NCBI RefSeq assembly: GCF_009674665.1
Contig: NZ_WKJD01000018.1
Span: 62,001 to 126,000, forward strand
Origin: Agromyces kandeliae
GTDB taxonomy: Bacteria; Actinomycetota; Actinomycetes; Actinomycetales; Microbacteriaceae
DNA: 64,000 bases
Direction of reading: 5' to 3'
Below the pieces are notes generated by a model. The model had not been told where the DNA came from, made no database searches, and was given only the letters and a program-made list of their open reading frames with translations. Shown one piece after another: positions 48,972 to 57,625 of the stretch. A program made the position numbers and the translations under genes. The first letter of the stretch is position 1, and the number at the start of each line of letters is the position of its first letter.

Positions 48972-50531
48972 ATGCCAGCGCCCGCGCGACCTCCTGCCGA
49001 CCCCGCCCCCGAGACCGGCGACGCGCGCGCCGCCGCCCTCGCCCGGGCCCGCGCCCAGCCCTCGGTGCTCACCGCACTCCGCACGCCCCGGTTGCTCACC
49101 CGCGAGGTGCTCGCGGGCCTCGTCGTCGCGCTCGCCCTGATCCCCGAGGCGATCTCGTTCTCGATCATCGCCGGCGTCGACCCGCGCGTCGGCCTCTTCT
49201 CGTCGTTCGTGATGGCGGTGTCGATCGCGTTCCTCGGCGGGCGTCCGGCGATGATCACGGCCGCGACGGGCGCCGTCGCGCTCGTCATCGCGCCCGTCGC
49301 GCGCGACTACGGCATGGACTACTTCATCGCGACGGTGATCCTCGCGGGCGTGTTCCAGCTCGTGCTCGGCGCCTTGGGCGTGGCGAAGCTCATGCGCTTC
49401 ATCCCGCGGAGCGTCATGGTCGGATTCGTCAACTCGCTCGCGATCCTGATCTTCGCCGCGCAGCTGCCGCACCTCGTCGGGGTGCCGTGGCTCGTCTACC
49501 CGCTCGTGGCGGCCGGACTCGTGATCATGGTCGGCGTCCCGCGGCTCACGAAGGCCGTTCCCGCGCCGCTCATCGCGATCGTCGTGCTCACGGTCGTGGT
49601 CGTCGCGGCCGGCTGGCAGGTGCCCACCGTCGGCGACGAGGGCGAGCTCCCGGAGAGCCTGCCCGAGCTGTTCATCCCGAACGTGCCGCTCACGTGGGAG
49701 ACCTTCGCGACGATCGCGCCGTTCGCGCTCGCGATGGCGCTCGTCGGCCTCCTCGAGTCGCTCATGACGGCGAAGCTCGTCGACGACATCACCGACACCC
49801 GCTCGCGCAAGACGCGCGAGGCGCTCGGCCAGGGCGTCGCCAACATGCTCTCCGGCCTCTTCGGCGGCATGGGCGGCTGCGCGATGATCGGCCAGACGAT
49901 GATCAACGTGAAGGTGTCCGGCGCGCGGACGCGCATCTCCACGTTCCTCGCGGGCGTCTTCCTGCTCGTCCTCGTCGTCGGGCTCGGGGACCTGGTCGCG
50001 ATCATGCCCATGGCCGCGCTCGTCGCCGTCATGATCATGGTCTCGGTCGCGACCTTCGACTGGCACTCGGTCCGCTGGTCGACGCTGCGGCGGATGCCGA
50101 AGTCGGAGACGACCGTCATGGTCGCGACCGTGGTGGTCGTCGTCGCCACGCACAACCTCGCGATCGGCGTCATCGTCGGCGTGCTCGTGGCGATGGTCGC
50201 ATTCGCCCGTCGCGTCGCGCACTTCGCGACCGTCACGCGTCGGGTCTCGCTCGACGAGCCGGTGCCGACCGCGCACTACCGCGTCGACGGCGAGCTCTTC
50301 TTCGCCTCGTCGAACGACCTGACCACGCAGTTCGAGTACGCGGATGACCCGGACCGGGTCGTGATCGACATGTCGGGCTCGCACATCTGGGACGCCTCGA
50401 CCGTGGCGGCGCTCGATGCGATCACGACCAAGTACGAGCACCATGGCAAGCGCGTCGTCATCGAGGGGCTGAACGAGGCGAGCTCGGCGATGCACGCGCG
50501 CCTCGCCGGTCAGCTCGGCGCCGGGCACTGA
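48972..50531 (+). CDS. SulP (SLC26-type) anion transporter with STAS domain
   Basis: The 519-aa protein has an Ala/Pro-rich cytoplasmic tail (1-40) and a SulP core of about 10-14 spans. The core shows LALIPEAISFSIIAGVDP (18 residues), GRPAMITAATGAVALV and GGMGGCAMIGQTMINV motifs. A C-terminal STAS domain follows (about 425-519, RVVIDMSGSHIWDASTVAAL). Members carry sulfate, bicarbonate or dicarboxylates. The sequence does not settle the substrate; BicA-like bicarbonate transport and sulfate uptake are both open. AGGAGACCC precedes the ATG. Confidence 0.93.
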   Translation: MPAPARPPADPAPETGDARAAALARARAQPSVLTALRTPRLLTREVLAGLVVALALIPEAISFSIIAGVDPRVGLFSSFVMAVSIAFLGGRPAMITAATGAVALVIAPVARDYGMDYFIATVILAGVFQLVLGALGVAKLMRFIPRSVMVGFVNSLAILIFAAQLPHLVGVPWLVYPLVAAGLVIMVGVPRLTKAVPAPLIAIVVLTVVVVAAGWQVPTVGDEGELPESLPELFIPNVPLTWETFATIAPFALAMALVGLLESLMTAKLVDDITDTRSRKTREALGQGVANMLSGLFGGMGGCAMIGQTMINVKVSGARTRISTFLAGVFLLVLVVGLGDLVAIMPMAALVAVMIMVSVATFDWHSVRWSTLRRMPKSETTVMVATVVVVVATHNLAIGVIVGVLVAMVAFARRVAHFATVTRRVSLDEPVPTAHYRVDGELFFASSNDLTTQFEYADDPDRVVIDMSGSHIWDASTVAALDAITTKYEHHGKRVVIEGLNEASSAMHARLAGQLGAGH

Positions 50532-50563
50532 CGTCGGGCGCGTCCGCGCGCCGCGGAGACGAC

Positions 50564-50595
50564 GAGAGGCGGATGCCACGCGGCATCCGCCTCTC
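50564..50595. terminator. Bidirectional hairpin terminator containing the GGATGCC word
   Basis: Perfect 14-bp stem GAGAGGCGGATGCC (50564-50577) with 50582-50595 and a 4-nt loop ACGC. Lies between the convergent SulP (stop 50531) and MHS transporter (stop 50610). Confidence 0.82.
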
Positions 50596-50609
50596 GCCCG
50601 ATCAGGGGG

Positions 50610-51929
50610 TCAGACGCTCAGGTCGACGTCCTTCGTCTCCTTGACCAGCGAGACGCCGATCAGGGAGATGACCGCGGCGATCGCGATGTAGAGGCCGATC
50701 GTCCACGACTGGCCGGTCTCGCCGAGCAGTGCCGCGGCGATCATCGGGGCGAACGCGCCGCCGAGGATGGCGCCCAGCGCGTAGCCGATCGAGACGCCCG
50801 AGTAGCGCACCTTCGCCGGGAACATCTCGGCGTAGAGCGCGGCCTGCGGGCCGTACGAGAGGCCGAGGCCGAACGTCATCAGGAACAGTGCCACGAAGTA
50901 CCAGACGATGTTCCCGGTGTCGATGAGGAACCACATCGGGATCGCCCACAGCGCGAGGAAGGCGTACCCGATCTGGAAGGTGCGGATGCGACCGAGGCGG
51001 TCGGAGAGGCGTCCGCCCCAGAGCGTGAAGACGAGCCAGCCGAACGACGCGAAGGTCGTGGCGAGCAGCACCGTCGGCCGGTCCATGCCGAGCGCGGTCA
51101 CCGCGTAGGTCGCGAAGTACGCGATGAGCAGGTAGCCCGCGGCGTTGTTGGCGATGAAGATGACCGCGGTGAGGACGACGTTCTTGGTGTTGCTGCGGAA
51201 CAGCTCCTTCAGCGGCGCCGAGGACTCCTGCTTGCGTTCCTGGAGCTCCTTGAAGACCGGGCTCTCCTCGACCGCACGGCGGATCAGGTAGCCGACCACG
51301 ATCAGCACGATCGAGAGCATGAACGGGATGCGCCAGCCCCACTCCATGAACGCCTCGGGCGACATGGACGAGGTGATGATCCAGAGCGTGAAGGTCGCGA
51401 GGATCATGCCGACGGGCACGCCGATCTGGGGGAAGGCGCCGAAGAAGCCGCGCTTGCCCTTGGGGGCGTGCTCGACCGACATCAGCGCCGCGCCGCCCCA
51501 CTCGCCGCCGGCCGAGAAGCCCTGCAGGATCCGGAGCAGGATCAGCAGGATGGGCGCCGCGATGCCGATCGCGGCGTACGTCGGCAGGAAGCCGATGAGC
51601 GACGTCGACAGGCCCATGAGGATGAGCGTGAAGACCAGCATCTTCTTGCGACCGAGCTTGTCGCCGAGCCAGCCGGCGACGACCGCGCCGAGCGGGCGGA
51701 AGAGGAACGAGATGCCGATCGTCGCGAAGGCGAGGACCTGCGCGAGCGTGGCGTTCGCCTCGGCGAGCGGGGCGAGGAAGAGCGGGGCGAGGACGAGCCC
51801 GGCCGCCTGTGCGTAGATGAAGAAGTCGTACCACTCGATGGACGTGCCCACGAGGGTGCCGGCGAGGACCTTGCGCTCCTCGGTGGACATCCTCCCGGTG
51901 CGCGCGGATTCCTGGACGGTTGCGGTCAT
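50610..51929 (-). CDS. MFS transporter, metabolite:H+ symporter (MHS) family
   Basis: The 439-aa, 12-span protein has the MHS signatures GTSIEWYDFFIYA near the N-terminus, AGWLGDKLGRKKML (motif A), LQGFSAGGEWGGAALM and ESPVFKELQERKQ in the central loop. ShiA/ProP/KgtP-type members import organic acids, betaines or shikimate with protons. CGGAG precedes ATG 51929. The upstream region carries a TetR-type operator (52002-52015), so expression is probably induced by a substrate. Confidence 0.93.
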   Translation of the reverse strand: MTATVQESARTGRMSTEERKVLAGTLVGTSIEWYDFFIYAQAAGLVLAPLFLAPLAEANATLAQVLAFATIGISFLFRPLGAVVAGWLGDKLGRKKMLVFTLILMGLSTSLIGFLPTYAAIGIAAPILLILLRILQGFSAGGEWGGAALMSVEHAPKGKRGFFGAFPQIGVPVGMILATFTLWIITSSMSPEAFMEWGWRIPFMLSIVLIVVGYLIRRAVEESPVFKELQERKQESSAPLKELFRSNTKNVVLTAVIFIANNAAGYLLIAYFATYAVTALGMDRPTVLLATTFASFGWLVFTLWGGRLSDRLGRIRTFQIGYAFLALWAIPMWFLIDTGNIVWYFVALFLMTFGLGLSYGPQAALYAEMFPAKVRYSGVSIGYALGAILGGAFAPMIAAALLGETGQSWTIGLYIAIAAVISLIGVSLVKETKDVDLSV

Positions 51930-52001
51930 GCGAACTCCGTTGTTCTGTGCAGGGTGAATCGGGGATCGACGCGGGGGTGGTGCGCCGTTGCGGGTTTCCC
52001 G

Positions 52002-52015
52002 ACCGATCGTTCGGT
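52002..52015. promoter_or_regulatory. TetR-type operator-like palindrome
   Basis: ACCGATCGTTCGGT at 52002-52015, 5-bp arms around a TCGT centre; symmetry extends to 7 of 8 per arm at 51999-52018. It resembles TetR-family sites of the ACCGA-n4-TCGGT type. It is 73 bp upstream of the MHS gene start; no tetR gene is nearby. Confidence 0.6.
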
Positions 52016-52123
52016 TGGAAATCCGACCATAGCGCACCGGCCGCGCCGAGCGGTAGCCCCCTGCGACGAACGGCGGTGTCTGCGCGACGAACGGATGGAG
52101 CGACCGCGCGTACGCTGTTCGCC

Positions 52124-52597
52124 ATGCCCACGCCCGACTTCGTCCTCGAGCTCCGGCGCCATGTCGGGACCGCGCCCCTCCCGCTCGTCGGCGTGACGGC
52201 CGTGATCGTCCGCGACGGACGCGTGCTGCTCGGTCGCCGCGCCGACACCGGCGCGCTCACGCCCATCACCGGCATCGTGGATCCCGGAGAGGAGCCGGCC
52301 GTGGCTGCGGCGCGCGAGGCGCACGAGGAGGCCGGTGTCCGGATCGCCGTCGATCGGCTCGCGTGGGTGCACCAGGTGCCCCGCGTCGTCTACGGCAACG
52401 GCGACCAGGCCGACTACCTCGACCTCACCTTCCGCTGCACCTGGCTCGACGGCGAGCCGTACCCCGCCGACGGCGAGATGACGGACCTCGGATGGCACGA
52501 CCCGGCCGACCTCGACGGCGTGAACGCCGAGCACCTCCGCCGCATCGAGGCCGCGCTCGCGGCCGGCGACGGTCCGGCGCGGTTCGAGGTCGGCTGA
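52124..52597 (+). CDS. NUDIX hydrolase
   Basis: This 157-aa protein has a complete NUDIX box (GIVDPGEEPAVAAAREAHEE plus AGV: G-x5-E-x7-REAHEEAGV) with the Mg-binding glutamates. It also has VTAVIVRDGRVLLGRRADTG before the box. It hydrolyses nucleoside-diphosphate-linked compounds; the substrate is unknown. ATG 52124 is 7 nt after TACGCT (52111-52116) with no SD, so it is probably leaderless. Confidence 0.92.
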   Translation: MPTPDFVLELRRHVGTAPLPLVGVTAVIVRDGRVLLGRRADTGALTPITGIVDPGEEPAVAAAREAHEEAGVRIAVDRLAWVHQVPRVVYGNGDQADYLDLTFRCTWLDGEPYPADGEMTDLGWHDPADLDGVNAEHLRRIEAALAAGDGPARFEVG

Positions 52598-52620
52598 CGC
52601 CGGCCGCACCGCGGCCGGCG
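52598..52620. terminator. Hairpin between convergent NUDIX and ROK genes
   Basis: Perfect 10-bp stem CGCCGGCCGC (52598-52607) with 52611-52620, loop ACC, starting directly after the NUDIX stop. Confidence 0.6.
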
Positions 52621-52644
52621 ATCCCGCGGCGGGTCCCCGCCCGG

Positions 52645-53574
52645 TCAGTCGTCGAACGCGAGGAGGGCGGCACCGACCAGCGGTGCGTCGTCGCCGAGCT
52701 CGGCGGGCACGACGCGCACCTCGCGCGCGGCGGGCAGGACCGCCGTGCGGTGCGCCGCCGCCTCGACGAGGGGCAGGTAGTCGTCCGCGACCCGCGAGAA
52801 GCCGCCGCCGATGGCGACGGTCGTGACGTCGAGCAGTGCGCCGAACGACGCGATGGCCTGCCCCACGGCATCCGCCGAACGGTGCACGGCCTGCACGGCG
52901 ACCGGATGGCCGGCGCGGTAGTCCGCCGCGAGTGCGAGCCCGTCGGCACCCGTCCAGCCGTGGGCGATCGCCCACCGCACCGTCCCCGGTCCGGACGCGA
53001 CGGCTTCGACCGTCGCGGCGACCGGATCGTCCGGGGACGGCTGCCGCACCCACGCCTGGCCGACGTGCCCGGCGTTGCCGGCGTCGCCCCGGATCACCCG
53101 GCCGTCGGCGATGATCCCGCCGCCGATCCCCGTCGACACGACCATCGCGATGCCGTTGCGCACACCGCGCAGCGCGCCGAACCGCGCCTCGGCCAGGGCG
53201 ATGCACGTGCCGTCGAGCGCGACGCGCACGCGCGTGCCGCCCGCGAAGCGTTCGACGGTCGGCACGAGCGGCAGGTCGCGGATGCCCGGCATGTTGAGGG
53301 GCGACACATGCGTCCCGTCGCCGAGCAGGGGGCCGGCCGTGCCGACGCCGACGCCGACGAGCCGGTGCGCCACGCCCGCGGCATCCGTCGCCTGCTCGCA
53401 CACCGAGGCGATCGCGATCGAGAAGGTCTCGGGCCTCTGGCCCGCACCGGTCGGGGCGCGGTGGCGGCTTCCCGGCACGATGCGGCCGTCCGCGCCGACG
53501 AGCGCCGCATCGACCTTCGTGCCGCCGATGTCCACGGCGAGGGCGACGGGGATCTCGGACGCGGTCGCAGGCAT
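52645..53574 (-). CDS. ROK-family sugar kinase-like protein lacking the zinc motif
   Basis: The 309-aa protein has the actin-like ATPase fold: AVDIGGTKVDAALVG (phosphate 1), VGVGTAGPL, LDGTCIALAEARFGALRG, VSTGIGGGIIADG (phosphate 2) and AIGGGFSRV (adenosine). After GNAGHVG, the normal ROK cysteine cluster CxCGxxGC is absent and the region is only PSPDDPVAATVEAVA. No helix-turn-helix precedes the kinase, so it is a kinase rather than a repressor. ATG 53574 follows CATGAT by 6 nt. Substrate may be a hexose, N-acetyl sugar or similar. Confidence 0.85.
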   Translation of the reverse strand: MPATASEIPVALAVDIGGTKVDAALVGADGRIVPGSRHRAPTGAGQRPETFSIAIASVCEQATDAAGVAHRLVGVGVGTAGPLLGDGTHVSPLNMPGIRDLPLVPTVERFAGGTRVRVALDGTCIALAEARFGALRGVRNGIAMVVSTGIGGGIIADGRVIRGDAGNAGHVGQAWVRQPSPDDPVAATVEAVASGPGTVRWAIAHGWTGADGLALAADYRAGHPVAVQAVHRSADAVGQAIASFGALLDVTTVAIGGGFSRVADDYLPLVEAAAHRTAVLPAAREVRVVPAELGDDAPLVGAALLAFDD

Positions 53575-53625
53575 GAGTCGATCATGCCGGATGCCGCGAC
53601 CGCGCCGAGCGGCACCACGGCATGA

Positions 53626-54201
53626 TCACCGCAGGTCGATCCGCATCAGGACGCGCGGGAAGCCGTTCAGCACGCTCGTCGTATCGGCGGCCTTCTCGAA
53701 TCCGGCGCGCTCGAACGCCGCGCGGGTGCCGACGTAGGCCATCGTGAGGTCGACCTTCTCGCCGCGATTGTCGACAGGGTACGCCTCGACGATCGGGGCG
53801 CCATGCTCGCGCGCGAACGCCACGGCGCCCGCGATGAGGTGGTGCGAGATGCCCTGCTTCCGGTGCCCGGGCCGAACGCGCACGCACCAGAGCGACCACA
53901 CGTCGAGGTCGTCGAGGTGCGGGATGCGCCGGTTGGTCGCGAAGCTCGTGTCGGCCCGCGGATGCACGGCCGCCCAGCCGACGGGCTCGTCGCCGTCGTA
54001 GGCGATGACGCCCGGCGCCGGATCCTGTGCGCAGAGCTGCCTGACCCGCTCGCCGCGAGCGGGACCTCGGAGCGACAGGTTCTCCTTGGACGAGGTCAAC
54101 CGGTAGCTCAGGCAGAAGCACACGTTCGCGTCGGGTCGCTTGGGCCCGAGGACCGCGGCCACGTCGTCGAAGACGGATGCCGCCCGAACCTCGATGGCCA
54201 C
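53626..54201 (-). CDS. GNAT-family N-acetyltransferase
   Basis: The 191-aa acetyltransferase has the acetyl-CoA loop at VRPGHRKQGISHHLIAGAV (R-x-x-x-Q-G/A type) and GVIAYDGDEPVGWAAVHPR. The C-terminal stretch AAFERAGFEKA completes the fold. An N-terminal NVCFCLSYRL is typical of the group annotated as 'GNAT near DUF4287 or similar small proteins'. GTG 54201 lies 2 nt after the upstream stop, so translation is coupled. Substrate unknown. Confidence 0.85.
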   Translation of the reverse strand: MAIEVRAASVFDDVAAVLGPKRPDANVCFCLSYRLTSSKENLSLRGPARGERVRQLCAQDPAPGVIAYDGDEPVGWAAVHPRADTSFATNRRIPHLDDLDVWSLWCVRVRPGHRKQGISHHLIAGAVAFAREHGAPIVEAYPVDNRGEKVDLTMAYVGTRAAFERAGFEKAADTTSVLNGFPRVLMRIDLR

Positions 54202-54203
54202 GG

Positions 54204-55145
54204 TCAGTCGATCGACGCGGGGTCGGCCCAGCGCAGCACGCGCAGGGCGCGGAGCGTGTTCCACGGGCTCGGCTCGCCGGCCGGCGCATCGATCTCGTAC
54301 CGGTTGCGGCCGGGCCAGCGATCGCCGGCGCGCCACCGGCCGTCGTCGTCGCGCTGGCCCAGTACCAGGTCGAGCGCGGGCCGCAGCCGCGCGTCGGGAC
54401 GGCCGCCCGCGTCGCGGAAGTGATCGAGCGCCCGCAGGACGTCGTAGAACCAGTACGTCGGGAATGAGAAGTTCGTGTAGCGCGGCTTCACGAGCTCGCC
54501 CGTCGACTTGCGGCGGAACAGGCTGCGCTCGAGCAGGTACTCCTCGCCGCCGCGTCGGGCGTCCGTCACCGCGGCATCCGTCGACCCGGTCGCCCGCTCG
54601 TACGCGAGGAGCCCCTCGACGACGCACAGCGTCGAGTCGAACGACGAGCGCTGCGACTCGTCGGCCGGCTCGCAGTTCCACCCGCCGTCGGGGAGCGTCT
54701 CGTCGAGGAGGCGCGCGACGATCCGGTCGCTGCCCGCGCCGAGGACGCCGAAGTACGCGGCGTTCGCGAGGACCCCGCCGTTCACGCACTCCTCGACCTC
54801 GCCGCTGAAGTAGGGCAGGTCGTCGAACTCCGCCCAGACCACGCCGTCGACGACTCGGTCGATCGCGGCCCGCACGGGTGCCGCACCGGGTGGCGCACCG
54901 AGGTTCCGCAGGACCTGCAGGGTCCACATGACCGAGTCGCGTTCGCGACCCGAGCCGTAGACCTGGCCGCCCCAGTAGCCGTCGTCGCCCTGTTCGGCGA
55001 GGAGGCGCGCACCCCAGCCCTCGGTCGCCACGCGCGCGCGTTCGGTGGCGACGGCGTCGTCGGGCGCGTCCTGCAGGTCGCGCATGACCTGCCAGCGCAC
55101 GCTCGGGTCGCCGCCGAGGAGCCAGGTGATCACATCGTCACGCAT
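54204..55145 (-). CDS. Squalene-cyclase-like alpha/alpha-toroid protein
   Basis: In this 313-aa protein repeats of the prenyltransferase/squalene-cyclase type are visible: DGYWGGQVYG, DGGWNCEPADES, DDGRWRAGDRWPG and paired helices (SVMWTLQVLRNLG, SFDSTLCVVEGLLAYE). The catalytic DxDD motif of terpene cyclases is absent, so catalysis is doubtful. The start is taken at ATG 55145, 6 nt after GAACAT, just before WLLGGDPSVRWQVMRDL. ATG 55163 is possible. It is coupled to the acetyltransferase downstream. Confidence 0.72.
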   Translation of the reverse strand: MRDDVITWLLGGDPSVRWQVMRDLQDAPDDAVATERARVATEGWGARLLAEQGDDGYWGGQVYGSGRERDSVMWTLQVLRNLGAPPGAAPVRAAIDRVVDGVVWAEFDDLPYFSGEVEECVNGGVLANAAYFGVLGAGSDRIVARLLDETLPDGGWNCEPADESQRSSFDSTLCVVEGLLAYERATGSTDAAVTDARRGGEEYLLERSLFRRKSTGELVKPRYTNFSFPTYWFYDVLRALDHFRDAGGRPDARLRPALDLVLGQRDDDGRWRAGDRWPGRNRYEIDAPAGEPSPWNTLRALRVLRWADPASID

Positions 55146-55218
55146 ACGGCCATGTTCGCCCATGCCGCCGACACCGACGAGCGGGCGATGGATGCCGCGG
55201 TACTGCGCTCGCGCGACG

Positions 55219-55722
55219 TCAGTCGTCTGCGACCTCCGGGGGCCACGCCACCTCGAACCGCTCGAACAGCACGTCGAGATCGTCGTGCCACTCGACGCCG
55301 ATCCCCGGGCAGACCCGCTGCCAGTAGCGTCGGTGGTTGTCGCGCCACGACTCGAGCGTGCGGTCGTCCTCGCCCTCGTCGAACGCGAACGCGGCGTCGA
55401 CGCTCGAGAACGGGCCGATCCGCAGCTCGGTGCTGCGGAGGATCGCGCGCGGTCGGCCCGCCGAGTCGCAGGCGATCCAGTGGCTGCCGACGCGGGGGAG
55501 CGGCTGCCCCTCGTGGCGGAACTCGGCGACGAGGGTGGCGGTCGCGCGCTTGGTGCCGTCGAGCACGAGGCCGAGCAGTTCGTCGGTGAGTGCGGGGTGG
55601 TCGCCGAACACCTCGACGCTCGGCGGTTCGGCGTCGAGGGCGCGATCCGGGCGAGCCGCGCGGTACTCCGCCCAGAACTCGTCGGCGGCCGCTCCGTCGA
55701 CGGGGGCGTTGGCCCCGCTCAT
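55219..55722 (-). CDS. ASCH domain-containing protein
   Basis: The 167-aa product has the ASCH beta-barrel pattern GLVLDGTKRATATLVAEF, LPRVGSHWIACDSAGRPRAI and LESWRDNHRRYWQRVCPG. ASCH proteins bind RNA or modified nucleosides, and some are hydrolases for N4-acetylcytidine; no specific role is evident. The ATG at 55722 overlaps the carboxylesterase stop by 4 nt, so it is the second gene of that transcript. Confidence 0.88.
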   Translation of the reverse strand: MSGANAPVDGAAADEFWAEYRAARPDRALDAEPPSVEVFGDHPALTDELLGLVLDGTKRATATLVAEFRHEGQPLPRVGSHWIACDSAGRPRAILRSTELRIGPFSSVDAAFAFDEGEDDRTLESWRDNHRRYWQRVCPGIGVEWHDDLDVLFERFEVAWPPEVADD

Positions 55723-57170
55723 ACCCGCCTCGCCAGCAGGCTGCCCGCCCATCCGTGGCCGGTCGGCACGTAGCCGGCGGGGAACGCGCCGCTCCGGGCG
55801 AACGCCGCCCAGGCGGCGCGGAGCGCGGCCCCGGCGGCGACGAGGTTCCGGGCGCCGTCAGGTGCGAGCAGCGGCGTGCCCTCCCAGGCCGCCGTCGCGG
55901 GGAAGAGCAGCGCGACCTCGATCGCGTGCGCCGACCCGATCCGGCTCCCGTCGGGATGCCCGTCGAACTCGGCGACGCGTACGTCCGCGCCGCCGCCGGC
56001 GACGATGTGCGCGAAGCGACGGGCACCGCCGACGTAGACGGCCCGCGTGGTGCGGCGGGTGATCACGCGACGCAGCAGCGGGCCGATCACCGGTCGGGCG
56101 GCGAGCGCCGCGAGCCTCGGGTCGACCTCGAAGAAGAACGCGGTCTCGTCGCGGTTCCACGTGACGAGCACGTCGAGGTCGGCGGCGTGCTCGCGCCACG
56201 CGGCCTCGATGTCGCCCTCCGCGGGGAGCGGCGCCGCCCCGGCGCGCGGCCCGAACGGCATCGCCGAGCGGAGGCCGGATCCGGCGGCGGCCTGCTTCGC
56301 CCGCGCCTGCGCGGCGAAGAGGTCGTCGAGTGAGGCGTCCGGGGCGAGCGGGCCCGCGGCCTCCGCCATGCGCCGCTGCATCTCGGCCCGTCCGGTGCGG
56401 ATGCCGAGGGGCGCGCTCTGCAGGATCACGCGATGGAAGAGCCCCCGGGCGCCCTCGGCGGCGATCAGGTGCGCGAGCGCGTCACCGCCCGACGACTGGC
56501 CGACGGCGGTGATCCGCTCGGCATCGCCGCCGAAGGCGGCGATGTGCTCGCCGACCCACCGGAACGCCGCGATGAGGTCGAGCAGCCCGAGGTTCGCGGG
56601 GTGCGCGTCATCCGTCGGGTATCCGAGCAGCCCGAGACGAGACGTGACGGCGACGACGATGACCCGCTGCTCGCGCACGATGGCGGCAGGGTCGTAGCCG
56701 GCGAGGTCGCCGGCACCGGAGACGTACGACCCGCCGTGCACCCAGACGAGCACCGGCATCGGCCCGTCGGGAGCGTCCTCCGGGATCGTGATCGTGAGCC
56801 GCAGGCAGTCCTCGTCGAACTCCACGCCGCGGAGCGGCCGTCCGAGCAGTTCGTCGCTCGGGCTCGCCGGCTGCGGGCACGCGAGCCGCTGGAATCGTCG
56901 ATCGGATGACTCGTCGGGGCGCACCTCGGCGGGAACGGGGGCCTCGAATCGGCGCGCGGTGGCGTACCGGACGTTGCGCACCCGGACGACTCCGTCGCCG
57001 GCGACCGCGGGGAACGTGCCGAGCGGCGTCGCCAGTTCCGTGGGCGTGCCGAGAGGAGGCGGGTCGGCCGGCGCGGTCGGCCCGTCGGCCTCGGTCGGGT
57101 CGGTGGTGTCCAGGTCGGTGGTGTCCGGGTCGGTGGTGTCCGGGTCGGTGGTGTTCGGGTCGGTCTGCAT
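55719..57170 (-). CDS. Type-B carboxylesterase/lipase
   Basis: The 483-aa protein has the oxyanion hole HGGSYVSGAG, the nucleophile motif GQSSGGDALAH and EVDPRLAAL-region acid. The catalytic His is in SAHAIEVALLF. There is no signal peptide. The first 30 residues are a Thr/Asp/Pro repeat (TDPDTTDPDTTDLDTTDP) encoded by a 15-bp tandem repeat. It hydrolyses esters of unknown identity. TGGAG precedes ATG 57170 at a good distance. Followed by the ASCH gene with an ATGA overlap. Confidence 0.9.
   Translation of the reverse strand: MQTDPNTTDPDTTDPDTTDLDTTDPTEADGPTAPADPPPLGTPTELATPLGTFPAVAGDGVVRVRNVRYATARRFEAPVPAEVRPDESSDRRFQRLACPQPASPSDELLGRPLRGVEFDEDCLRLTITIPEDAPDGPMPVLVWVHGGSYVSGAGDLAGYDPAAIVREQRVIVVAVTSRLGLLGYPTDDAHPANLGLLDLIAAFRWVGEHIAAFGGDAERITAVGQSSGGDALAHLIAAEGARGLFHRVILQSAPLGIRTGRAEMQRRMAEAAGPLAPDASLDDLFAAQARAKQAAAGSGLRSAMPFGPRAGAAPLPAEGDIEAAWREHAADLDVLVTWNRDETAFFFEVDPRLAALAARPVIGPLLRRVITRRTTRAVYVGGARRFAHIVAGGGADVRVAEFDGHPDGSRIGSAHAIEVALLFPATAAWEGTPLLAPDGARNLVAAGAALRAAWAAFARSGAFPAGYVPTGHGWAGSLLARRV
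57098..57157 (-). repeat. 15-bp tandem repeat, four copies, in the carboxylesterase N-terminus
   Basis: Units at 57098, 57113, 57128 and 57143, consensus GGTCGGTGGTGTCCG, with single-base differences in two units and a partial fifth copy after 57157. Each unit adds five residues (DTTDP). In-frame, length-variable microsatellite-like array. Confidence 0.9.
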
Positions 57171-57297
57171 CGGGTGGACTCCAGTGGGCGCCCGCCCGGA
57201 CCCTCCGAGCGGGGTGCGTCGCCAGCGTAGCCGGACCCCTGGACGCGCGGCGCGGCGCGACGGCCCCGCGCTCCTCGCCCCGGGCCCGGACCGGGGG

Positions 57298-57588
57298 TCA
57301 CCGGTTCGGGTTCGTCGCCGTGCCGTCGAGCCAGAGCGTGTCGGTCGGGTCGCTGTGCGTTCCGCCGCTGTCGACGTGCTTCGCGCTGATCCCGGGTCCC
57401 TTGGTGATGACGTGCACGAGTGCCATCGCGTGCCCGCGGCCCAGGTCGTAGTCCTCGGCGAGCCACTGCACGATCGGCGTCGCCTTCGTGCCGGGTCCGA
57501 AGCCCTTCGCCTCGGCGAGCGCGACGAACTCGCGCGGGGTGAGCCCGGTCTTGGCCTCGATGTTGTCGAGGTAGGCCTGGAACGACAT
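57298..57588 (-). CDS. DUF4287 domain-containing protein
   Basis: The 96-aa protein matches DUF4287 with SFQAYLDNIEAKTGLTPREF, KATPIVQWLAEDYDLGRGHA and MALVHVITKG. It is a small helical domain of unknown function, widespread in bacteria. AAGGAG precedes ATG 57588. It lies 37 nt after the cupin gene on the same strand and is probably co-transcribed. Confidence 0.9.
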   Translation of the reverse strand: MSFQAYLDNIEAKTGLTPREFVALAEAKGFGPGTKATPIVQWLAEDYDLGRGHAMALVHVITKGPGISAKHVDSGGTHSDPTDTLWLDGTATNPNR

Positions 57589-57625
57589 GGCGTGCTCCTT
57601 CGTTTCGGTGGTCGTGGTGGTGGAT

